In this document: positions 1 to 6,697 of the stretch, piece by piece | Position numbering within the stretch: the stretch's first letter is position 1 | How the letters are laid out: each line of letters opens with the position of its first letter | Assembly (NCBI RefSeq): GCF_012933465.1 | Contig: NZ_JABBND010000001.1 | Coordinates: 248,001 to 312,000 of the forward strand | Length of the DNA: 64,000 bases | From: Actinomycetospora sp. TBRC 11914 | GTDB taxonomy: Bacteria; Actinomycetota; Actinomycetes; Mycobacteriales; Pseudonocardiaceae | Direction: 5' to 3' | The notes under the pieces: generated by a model | The model's database searches: none | Told to the model about the DNA's origin: nothing | What the model saw: only the letters and a program-made list of their open reading frames with translations | Program-made: the position numbers and the translations under genes

Positions 1-111
1 GGCGTCGAGGGCCGTCTGCCCGGAGAGCCAGACGGTGTCCCCGCAGCGCACGGCGTGGGTGAACCCGCTCGGCCGCGCGAGGGAGGCCGGGTTGACGAGG
101 GAGATGGACAC
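1..111 (-). CDS. RidA family protein (partial, N-terminal 37 residues)
   Basis: Only the first 37 codons are inside the window; the gene runs off the left edge. It starts with GTG at 111, preceded by an AGGAG ribosome site. The visible N-terminus (NPASL..PSGFTHAV, then DTVWLSGQTALD) is the usual opening of the RidA/YjgF/UK114 family, which hydrolyses reactive enamines and imines. It is divergent from the CoA-ligase operon, about 100 bp away. The neighbouring 2-aminobenzoyl-CoA monooxygenase/reductase makes products with enamine character, so a housekeeping role in the same pathway is plausible; that is inference. The family call rests on a short stretch. Confidence 0.7.
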   Translation of the reverse strand, partial: MSISLVNPASLARPSGFTHAVRCGDTVWLSGQTALDA

Positions 112-212
112 GGGACTCCTCCTGGTGTCGCGGTCGCCCGCCACGTTAGTGTGGTTTCGTGACCGTCGTAAAGCAGACGCGATAGGACGGTCCGGAGCGC
201 GGAGGTTCCGCC

Positions 213-1598
213 GTGACCGACCAGCCGTACTGGAACCCGAAGACCGAGACCCTCCCGCGGGACCAGCTGCGCGAGCTCCAGCTCGCCAAGCTGCGCCGCA
301 CGGTGGCCTGGGCCAAGGCGCGCAGCCCGCACTACGCCCGCACCCTCGCCGGCGTCGAGCCGGACCGGCTGCGGACGTGGGACGACCTGGCCCGCATCCC
401 GTTCCTCACCCGGGAGGAGTGGATGGCCGGCCAGGACGCCCGCCCGCCCTACGGCGAGCTGCCGGTGGTCGGCCCGGAGGCAGCCATCCGCGTCCACACC
501 ACCTCCGGCACCTCCGGCCGGACCCCGTTGCGGGCGCTCGACTCCCGCAGGGACTGGTCCTGGGCGGCCGAGATGTGGTGCTACGCGCTCTGGGGAGCCG
601 GTGTCCGGCCGCACGACGTCGGCTACGTGGCCTTCGGGTACGGCAGCTTCATCGGCTTCTGGGGCCTGCACGGCGGCCTCGAGAAGCTCGGCGCCCTCAC
701 CGTCCCGGGCGGCGCCCAGACCACCGACAGCCGGGTCCGCCAGATCGTCGACTTCGGCGCGACCGTCGTCGCCTCGACCCCCACCTACGCGCTGCGCCTC
801 GCGCACGAGGCGGAGGCGATGGGCGTCGACCTGCCCTCGGGGCCGGTGCACACCCTGGTCCTCTCCGGCGAGCCCGCGGGGTCGATCCCGGAGACCAGGG
901 CGCTCATCGAACAGCGGTGGGGCGCCCGCGCGGTCGACACGGCCGGGATGACGGAGATCTCGACGATCGTCATGTTCGAGCCCGCCGCGCCGGGGCGCGA
1001 GATCGGCGCCGTCCAGACCGGCGGCTGCCACGTCATCGAGGACCATTTCATCGAGGAGGTCATCGACCCCGACACCGGCCGCGAGGTCCCCTACGGCGAG
1101 CGCGGCGAACGGGTCTGCACCTCGTTCGGCCGCTCGACCACGCCGCTGCTGCGCTACCGCACCGCGGACCTCGTCGTGAAGGTCCCGGCCGCGACCGCCG
1201 GCAACGGACGCACCTTCGACCTGTACCGGGGCGGGATCCTCGGCCGCGTCGACGACATGAAGACCGTCCGCGGCACCAACGTCTACCCCGGGGCGATCGA
1301 GGCGATCGTGCGCGGCGTCGCCGGGATCGAGGAGTTCCAGGTGCGGCTCGAGCACCTCGACGGGCGCGACGAGGTCATCCTCCTGCTCGAGTGCGCCCCG
1401 AGCCTTCCCGACGACGGGTGGGTCCGGCTGGCGGCCGACCTCGGCCGCGCGCTCGCCGACGCCCACGAGGGTCTGCGCTTCCTCCTGCGCCGCGCCGCGA
1501 CCGACGAGCTGCCGCGCTTCGAGCTCAAGGCCAGGCGCCTCACCGACCTGCGGGCCGAGCAGCAGCGCGCGGCCCTGGCCCCGACGGAGATGGCGTGA
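213..1598 (+). CDS. Phenylacetate-CoA ligase family enzyme, probably 2-aminobenzoate (anthranilate)-CoA ligase
   Basis: A 461-residue adenylate-forming enzyme of the PaaK type. The ATP-binding loop reads HTTSGTSGRTPL (about residues 95-106), followed by the LSGEPAG and YRTADL elements and a C-terminal region with a conserved VDDMKTVRGTNVYPG segment. Members activate aromatic acids to CoA thioesters with ATP. The substrate assignment comes from context: two genes downstream lies 2-aminobenzoyl-CoA monooxygenase/reductase, so 2-aminobenzoate is the likely acid, with salicylate the main alternative. The GTG start at 213 has a GGAGG site 9 bp upstream. The stop overlaps the next start (GTGA), so the operon is translationally coupled. 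Confidence 0.88.
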   Translation: MTDQPYWNPKTETLPRDQLRELQLAKLRRTVAWAKARSPHYARTLAGVEPDRLRTWDDLARIPFLTREEWMAGQDARPPYGELPVVGPEAAIRVHTTSGTSGRTPLRALDSRRDWSWAAEMWCYALWGAGVRPHDVGYVAFGYGSFIGFWGLHGGLEKLGALTVPGGAQTTDSRVRQIVDFGATVVASTPTYALRLAHEAEAMGVDLPSGPVHTLVLSGEPAGSIPETRALIEQRWGARAVDTAGMTEISTIVMFEPAAPGREIGAVQTGGCHVIEDHFIEEVIDPDTGREVPYGERGERVCTSFGRSTTPLLRYRTADLVVKVPAATAGNGRTFDLYRGGILGRVDDMKTVRGTNVYPGAIEAIVRGVAGIEEFQVRLEHLDGRDEVILLLECAPSLPDDGWVRLAADLGRALADAHEGLRFLLRRAATDELPRFELKARRLTDLRAEQQRAALAPTEMA

Positions 1599-1807
1599 CC
1601 ACCGTGACCACCGACCTGCTCGGCCGCGAGCTCACCGCCGCCGAGACCGAGCTGCTGGCCGCCCACGACACGCTGCTCGCGCTCCTGCGCACCGGCGACC
1701 TCGCACCGTGCGCGGCGGCCGGCGTCCGCGCCGCGCTGGCCCCGCTCGCCGTCGTCGTCACCGACCTGGGCCTGCGCTTCGACCACCTCCTCGACGACGG
1801 GGTCTGA
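1595..1807 (+). CDS. Small conserved-looking protein in the aminobenzoyl-CoA operon (70 aa)
   Basis: A 70-residue acidic, leucine/alanine-rich, probably helical protein. Its GTG start overlaps the ligase stop codon by four bases (GTGA), and its TGA lies 2 bp before the ATG of the monooxygenase. This tight coupling on both sides, with no other reading frame that fits, is the main support for it being real. I recognise no domain. The single Cys, the absence of a signal peptide and the helical pattern would suit a small cytoplasmic accessory or subunit protein; no function is assigned. Confidence 0.65.
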   Translation: MTTVTTDLLGRELTAAETELLAAHDTLLALLRTGDLAPCAAAGVRAALAPLAVVVTDLGLRFDHLLDDGV

Positions 1808-1809
1808 GC

Positions 1810-4095
1810 ATGCGGATCGCGTCGGTTGGCGGCGGCCCCGCCGGGCTGTTCACCGCGATCCTCGCGAAGCGGTCGGACCCCGGCCGGGAGATCGTCGTGT
1901 ACGAGCGCAACGCCGCCGACGACACGTTCGGCTTCGGGGTCGTCTTCTCCGAGGAGACGCTGCAGAACATCGCCGACGCCGACCCCCCGTCCATCGCGCG
2001 CATCGAGGCCGGGTTCCGGCACTGGTCGGCGATCGACACCGACTTCCTCGGGACCGTCGAGCGCTCCGACGGGCACGCGTTCGCGGCCCTCGAGCGCACC
2101 CGCCTGCTGCAGATCCTCGGCGAGCGCGCGGTCGAGCTCGGCGTCGACGTGCGCTACTCCACCGAGGCGCCCCCGCTCGAGGTGCTGTGCCGCGAGTGCG
2201 ACGTCGTCCTCGGCGCCGACGGGGTGAACAGCCGCACGCGCGAACAGCGGGCCGGACAGTTCGTGCCGCGGCGCGAGGGCCGCACGGCGAAGTACGCGTG
2301 GTTCGCCACCGAGCGGCCGTTCGACTGCTTCACGTTCCTGATCGTCGAGACCCGGTTCGGCCTGTTCTGGGCGCACGTCTACCCGTTCGACGAGCGGCGC
2401 TCCACCTTCATCGTCGAGACCGACGAGGCGACGTGGCGGCGGGCCGGGCTGGACGCCTACGCCGCCGTCGAACGGCGGCCCGGCGAGAACGACGAGGCGT
2501 CGATGCGGTTCTGCGAGGCGATCTTCGCCGAGCACCTGCAGGGGTACGGCCTGATCGGCAACAACTCGGGCTGGCTGTCCTTCACCGTGATGCGCAACGA
2601 GCGCTGGAGCGCCGGCAACGTCGTGCTCGTCGGCGACGCCGCGCACTCCGCGCACTTCTCGATCGGCTCGGGCACGAAGCTCGCCCTCGAGGACGCGATC
2701 GCGCTGGCCGGCGCGCTGGACCGCGAGAATGACGTCGACGCCGCGCTCAAGGCCTACGCCGAGGAGCGTCGGCCGGTCGTCGCGTCGCTGCAGCGGTCCG
2801 CCCAGACCAGCCTGGAGTGGTTCGAGGGCCTGGCGCGCTACCGCCACCTCGCCCCGCTGCAGTTCGTCTTCCAGCTGCTCACCCGCTCGCAGCGGGTCAC
2901 CTACGACAACCTGGCGCTCCGCGACGCCGGGTACGTCGCCCGCCTGGACCGGTGGCTGGCCGAGCAGACCCGGGCGCTCGGCCTCGAGGTCGCCGACGGC
3001 ACCCCGCCGATGTTCCACCCCTGGCGGCTGCGCGGCCGGACCTTCGCCAACCGCATCGTCGTCTCCCCCATGGCCCAGTACTCGGCGGTCGACGGCGTCC
3101 CCACCGACTGGCACCTCGTGCACCTCGGGTCCCGCGCGGTCGGCGGCGCGGGACTGGTGATGACCGAGATGACGTGCGTGACGCCGCAGGGCCGTATCAC
3201 CCCCGGCTGCCCCGGGCTGTGGAACGACGAGCAGGCGCGGGCCTGGCGGCGCATCGTCGACTTCGTCCACCGCGAGACCCCGGCGCTGATCGGCATGCAG
3301 CTCGGCCACTCCGGGCGCAAGGGGTCCACCAAGGTCATGTGGGAGGGCATGGACGATCCCCTTCCCGACGACGAGGCGTGGGAGGTCCTCGGCCCGTCCC
3401 CGGTCCCGTACCGGTCGGACTCGCCGGTGCCGCGGGAGATGACCGCCGAGGACGTTGCGGCCGTCGTCGACGCGCACGTCGCCGCCGCCCGCCGCGCGGC
3501 CGACGCCGGCTTCGACCTCCTCGAACTGCACTACGCCCACGGCTACCTGGTCTCGTCGTTCCTCTCGCCGCTGTCGAACCGGCGCACCGACCGCTACGGG
3601 GGGTCGCTGGAGGACCGCGCCCGGCTGGGACTGGAAATCCTCGACGCCGTCCGCGCCGTGTGGCCGGAGGACCGCCCGATCAGCGTCCGCATCTCCGCGA
3701 CCGACTGGGTGGACGGCGGGTTCGACGGCGACGACGCGGTCGCGCTCGCCCCGATGCTCGCCGCGCACGGCGCCGACGTCGTCGACGTCTCCACCGGCCA
3801 GACCTCCACCGACGCCGACCCGGACTACGGCCGGCTCTTCCAGACCCCGTTCGCGGACCGGATCCGTCAGGAGACCGGCGTCCCCACGATCACCGTCGGC
3901 GCGGTCGCCTCGGTGGCGGACGCCAACACGATCATCGCCTCGGGCCGCGCCGACCTGTGCGCGATCGCCCGCCCCCACCTGGTCGACCCCTACTGGACCT
4001 GGAACGCCGCGCTCGATCAGGACTTCCGCGGGGCGCCGGTGCCGAAGCAGTACCGCCCCGGCCTCACCGCCCGCCGGCGGGAGCAGACCCCCTGA
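1810..4095 (+). CDS. Bifunctional 2-aminobenzoyl-CoA (or salicylyl-CoA) monooxygenase/reductase
   Basis: A 761-residue fusion. Residues 1 to about 385 form an FAD aromatic hydroxylase: the GGGPAGL dinucleotide motif at the N-terminus, GADGVNSR, and GDAAHS near residue 275. From about residue 400 an Old Yellow Enzyme-type NADH:flavin oxidoreductase domain follows (FHPWRLRGRTFANR, HLGSRAVGGAGL, then the barrel with HYAHGYL and SNRRTDRYGGS). This two-domain layout is diagnostic of 2-aminobenzoyl-CoA monooxygenase/reductase and its salicylyl-CoA relatives, which hydroxylate and then reduce the ring of the CoA ester. A longer upstream start is possible in frame, but ATG at 1810 begins directly at the FAD motif and sits 2 bp after the preceding stop. 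Confidence 0.94.
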   Translation: MRIASVGGGPAGLFTAILAKRSDPGREIVVYERNAADDTFGFGVVFSEETLQNIADADPPSIARIEAGFRHWSAIDTDFLGTVERSDGHAFAALERTRLLQILGERAVELGVDVRYSTEAPPLEVLCRECDVVLGADGVNSRTREQRAGQFVPRREGRTAKYAWFATERPFDCFTFLIVETRFGLFWAHVYPFDERRSTFIVETDEATWRRAGLDAYAAVERRPGENDEASMRFCEAIFAEHLQGYGLIGNNSGWLSFTVMRNERWSAGNVVLVGDAAHSAHFSIGSGTKLALEDAIALAGALDRENDVDAALKAYAEERRPVVASLQRSAQTSLEWFEGLARYRHLAPLQFVFQLLTRSQRVTYDNLALRDAGYVARLDRWLAEQTRALGLEVADGTPPMFHPWRLRGRTFANRIVVSPMAQYSAVDGVPTDWHLVHLGSRAVGGAGLVMTEMTCVTPQGRITPGCPGLWNDEQARAWRRIVDFVHRETPALIGMQLGHSGRKGSTKVMWEGMDDPLPDDEAWEVLGPSPVPYRSDSPVPREMTAEDVAAVVDAHVAAARRAADAGFDLLELHYAHGYLVSSFLSPLSNRRTDRYGGSLEDRARLGLEILDAVRAVWPEDRPISVRISATDWVDGGFDGDDAVALAPMLAAHGADVVDVSTGQTSTDADPDYGRLFQTPFADRIRQETGVPTITVGAVASVADANTIIASGRADLCAIARPHLVDPYWTWNAALDQDFRGAPVPKQYRPGLTARRREQTP

Positions 4096-4114
4096 GCCCC
4101 GCCCCTCCCCACCA

Positions 4115-4135
4115 GCGCGAGGGGACCCCTCGTGC
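4115..4135. terminator. GC-rich hairpin between convergent genes
   Basis: GCGCGAGGGG and CCCCTCGTGC form a near-perfect inverted repeat (one G-T wobble) around position 4125. It lies in the 82-bp gap between the convergent monooxygenase and TPP-enzyme genes. A second palindromic CTCGCGCGAG follows at about 4158-4167. There is no U-tract, as is common in actinobacteria. A bidirectional terminator role is inferred from position. Confidence 0.4.
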
Positions 4136-4177
4136 GGCTAGAGCGGCGCATCCCTCCCCTCGCGCGAGGCGTCGGGG

Positions 4178-5782
4178 TCACCGGAACGCCTCGGCGAGCC
4201 ACCACGAGGGCGCGTCGGCGACGACCTTCGCGTCGAGCAGGAGCGGCCGGTCCCGCGGGCCGTCGAGCCAGGGGCGGACGACCCCGAGGTCGGCGCCCGA
4301 GCGCACCACGGCCGCGTCGCACCCGTAGCCGCGGGCGATGGCGGCGAGGTCGGTGTCGGGGAAGCGCACCGTGCCGTGGTCGTCGTCGGTGAAGTGGTGG
4401 AACTCCGCGCCGTACCCGGCGTCGTCGTACACCACGACGACGAGGCCCAGGCCCAGCCGGACCGCCGTCTCCAGCTCGCTGACGCCCATGAGGAACCCGC
4501 CGTCGCCGCACGCCGCGACGGCCAGCCGGTCCGGGCGCGCGAGCGCCGCCCCGATCCCCGTCGCGAGCCCGAGCCCGATCGACTGGAAGCCCTGGGTGAA
4601 GCAGAACCCGGCCTCGTCGGGGACCTGCAGGTAGCCGGCCGGGTAGCCCATGAAGTTGCCGGAGTCGACGGCGACGGTGCGCTCCGCGGGCAGCAGCGCG
4701 TCGAGCGCGGCGGAGAGCGTCCGCGGGTCGATCCGCTCCGAGCCGGGCACGTCCGCCGGGGCGGCGTGCCGCGCGTCGGTGCGGATCCGCTCGCCGACCT
4801 CGGGGCTGCGGTACCCGGTGGACTTGGCGCAGGCGTCGAGGACGTCGGCCGCGGTGGCGGCCACGTCCCCGAGGACGCCGAGGGCGACGGGCCGGTTCGC
4901 GCCGAGCGCTTCGGGGGTGTCGTCGACCTGGACCAGCGTCGCGGCGGCGGTGAGCTCGCCGTGCCGGGTCGTCCACGTCGTCAGCGACGCCCCCCAGGCC
5001 ACGATCAGGTCGGCGTCGGTGATGAGCTCGGCGGCCAGCGGGGTGGAGAAGCCGCCGGAGATGCCGAGCGACCAGGGCGAGCCGGTGAACAGGCCGTGCG
5101 CGACGGCGCTGGTGGCGAGCAGCGCCCCGCACCGGTCGGCGAGCGCCTCCAGCTCGGCGCGCGCGCCGCGGGCACCGCGCCCGGCGACGAAGACCGGGCG
5201 CCGGGCGCCGTCGAGCAGCGCGGCGAGCTCGGCGACGGAGGCGGCGTCGGGGCGGGGCGCGCGCCACGTCGTCCGGCCCGGGGGCGGCCCGTCGACGGCG
5301 GGTGCGGCCTGGACGTCGAGGGGCAGGTTCAGGACGACGGTACGGCGCTGGTCACGCGCGGTGCCGTGGGCGCGCACGACGTCGGCCGCCGCGGAGGCCG
5401 GCGAGTGCACCCGCTCGGGCACCGCGCCGACCGCGCGGACGAGGGCGTCCTGGTCGACACGGAAGTTCGACCGCACCTGGTGGCCCGCGGTGTCGGCGGC
5501 CAGCACCAGCAACGGCGTGCGGGACTTGGCGGCCTCCCCGATCCCGGTGACCGCGTTGGTGAGACCGCAGCCCTGGTGCACCGTCAGCACCCCGACCTCG
5601 CCGCAGGTGCGCGCGTAGGCGTCCGCCATCGTCGCGGCGCCGCCCTCGTGGCGGGCCGCGGTGTAGGCCACCCCCGCCGCGCGCAGCGCGTTGGTGACGT
5701 GGAAGTTCCCGCTCCCGACGACGCCGAAGGCGTGCCCGACGCCGAGCCCCGCCAGCAGCGTCCCGACCTGCCCGGCGACCAT
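4178..5782 (-). CDS. Thiamine diphosphate-dependent decarboxylase/synthase-like enzyme (possible isatinate decarboxylase)
   Basis: A 534-residue protein of the acetolactate synthase/benzoylformate decarboxylase fold. The N-terminal pyrimidine-binding domain carries the cofactor-activating glutamate in RHEGGAATMADAYAR (E46). A central domain follows, then the C-terminal diphosphate-binding domain with GDGGF (426-430). The usual Asn at the end of the ThDP motif is replaced by Asp (YDDAGYG, 453-454). ATG at 5782 is chosen; an in-frame GTG at 5788 overlaps the stop of the upstream cyclase gene, so the two are coupled. Next to an isatin-hydrolase-type enzyme and an anthranilate route, decarboxylation of isatinate to anthranilate is a reasonable hypothesis, but a generic 2-oxoacid decarboxylase or synthase cannot be excluded. 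Confidence 0.87.
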   Translation of the reverse strand: MVAGQVGTLLAGLGVGHAFGVVGSGNFHVTNALRAAGVAYTAARHEGGAATMADAYARTCGEVGVLTVHQGCGLTNAVTGIGEAAKSRTPLLVLAADTAGHQVRSNFRVDQDALVRAVGAVPERVHSPASAAADVVRAHGTARDQRRTVVLNLPLDVQAAPAVDGPPPGRTTWRAPRPDAASVAELAALLDGARRPVFVAGRGARGARAELEALADRCGALLATSAVAHGLFTGSPWSLGISGGFSTPLAAELITDADLIVAWGASLTTWTTRHGELTAAATLVQVDDTPEALGANRPVALGVLGDVAATAADVLDACAKSTGYRSPEVGERIRTDARHAAPADVPGSERIDPRTLSAALDALLPAERTVAVDSGNFMGYPAGYLQVPDEAGFCFTQGFQSIGLGLATGIGAALARPDRLAVAACGDGGFLMGVSELETAVRLGLGLVVVVYDDAGYGAEFHHFTDDDHGTVRFPDTDLAAIARGYGCDAAVVRSGADLGVVRPWLDGPRDRPLLLDAKVVADAPSWWLAEAFR

Positions 5783-5784
5783 CG

Positions 5785-6558
5785 TCACGTCTCCACCAGC
5801 GCCAGCACCCGCGCCGGCGAGCCGGAGCCGCCGACGATCGGCAGCGGGCTGACCACGAGCACCGCGCCGGTGGCCGGGAGGCGCCCCAGGTTGCGCAGGC
5901 TCGTCAGGCCCCAGCGGTGCGCGCCCATGAGGTAGTGGTGGCAGGAGAACGGCGGGTCGAAGCCGGCGGCGGCGCCCGCGTCGGTGCCGACCGTCTCCAC
6001 CCCGAACCCGGTCAGCGGCGACTCCTCGGCGATCCACCGCGCGCACGTGGCCGAGACACCGGGCGTGTGCGGGCCGGCGTCGTCGGCGTTGACGAACTCC
6101 TCCTGCGTGGCGCCCCGCGACTCCCACCCGGTGCGGTAGAGGAGCCACCCGCCGTCGGGAAGGGGTCCGTGCTCGGCCTGCCACGCCTCGAGGTGCGCGA
6201 CCTCGAGCAGGAAGTCCGGGTCCTTGTCGACCTCCGCGCTCATGTCGATGACGGCGGCCGGCGCGACGAGCGTCGACATGGGCACCCGGGACACGTCGGG
6301 GCCCTCACGGCCGGTGACCCAGTGGTTCGGGGCGTCGAGGTGGGTGCCGGTGTGCTCGCCGGTGTGGATGTCGTTCCAGTACCAGGCCGGGCCGCGGTCG
6401 TCGTAGCGCGAGAGCTCCTCGAGGCGGAAGCGTGAGGTGTTCGCGAACGGCTCGGGCAGCTCCAGGATCGGGGTCGACTCCTGCAGCGGCGTGGTGAGGT
6501 CGACGACCTCGACGGCGCCGGTGCGCATCGCCTCGGCGAACGCGGTGAGGACGGACAT
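5785..6558 (-). CDS. Cyclase family metal-dependent hydrolase (isatin hydrolase/kynurenine formamidase type)
   Basis: A 257-residue protein of the cyclase/kynurenine formamidase family. The Mn/Zn-binding signature HTGTHLDAPNH lies at about residues 69-79, and the length matches isatin hydrolases (about 260) better than typical bacterial KynB (about 210). The family hydrolyses cyclic amides or N-formyl groups; isatin hydrolase opens isatin to isatinate. The gene is upstream of and coupled to the TPP enzyme, and faces the 2-aminobenzoyl-CoA genes, which supports a role in making anthranilate. The ATG at 6558 follows a GAGGAGCTGAGC ribosome site. Kynurenine formamidase or another cyclic amidase remains possible. 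Confidence 0.9.
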   Translation of the reverse strand: MSVLTAFAEAMRTGAVEVVDLTTPLQESTPILELPEPFANTSRFRLEELSRYDDRGPAWYWNDIHTGEHTGTHLDAPNHWVTGREGPDVSRVPMSTLVAPAAVIDMSAEVDKDPDFLLEVAHLEAWQAEHGPLPDGGWLLYRTGWESRGATQEEFVNADDAGPHTPGVSATCARWIAEESPLTGFGVETVGTDAGAAAGFDPPFSCHHYLMGAHRWGLTSLRNLGRLPATGAVLVVSPLPIVGGSGSPARVLALVET

Positions 6559-6697
6559 GCTCAGCTCCTCGGGATCGGGATGCCGTCGACCATGGTGCGC
6601 CGCGCGCTCGCGGGCAGGAAGGGCCGCGATCGCCGGCGACCCGTTGACGACGGCCGCGATGAGCGCTCCGAGCCACCGTCGTCGTCAGCAGCCTCGG

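Noticed and set aside
161-192. GACCGTC/GACGGTC inverted repeat before the aryl-CoA ligase gene
   Set aside because: The arms are 18 bp apart, there is no second copy, and the pairing is easily expected by chance at this GC content.
1540-3978. Very long minus-strand open frame opposite the monooxygenase
   Set aside because: Arg/Gly/Val/Asp-rich antisense shadow of the real gene; no domain, typical of GC-rich coding DNA.
6561-6680. Open frame reading ...LGALIAAVVNGSPAIAAL... upstream of the cyclase gene, as a possible gene fragment
   Set aside because: It has no start codon, a stop directly upstream, and no recognisable family; too short to call a pseudogene.
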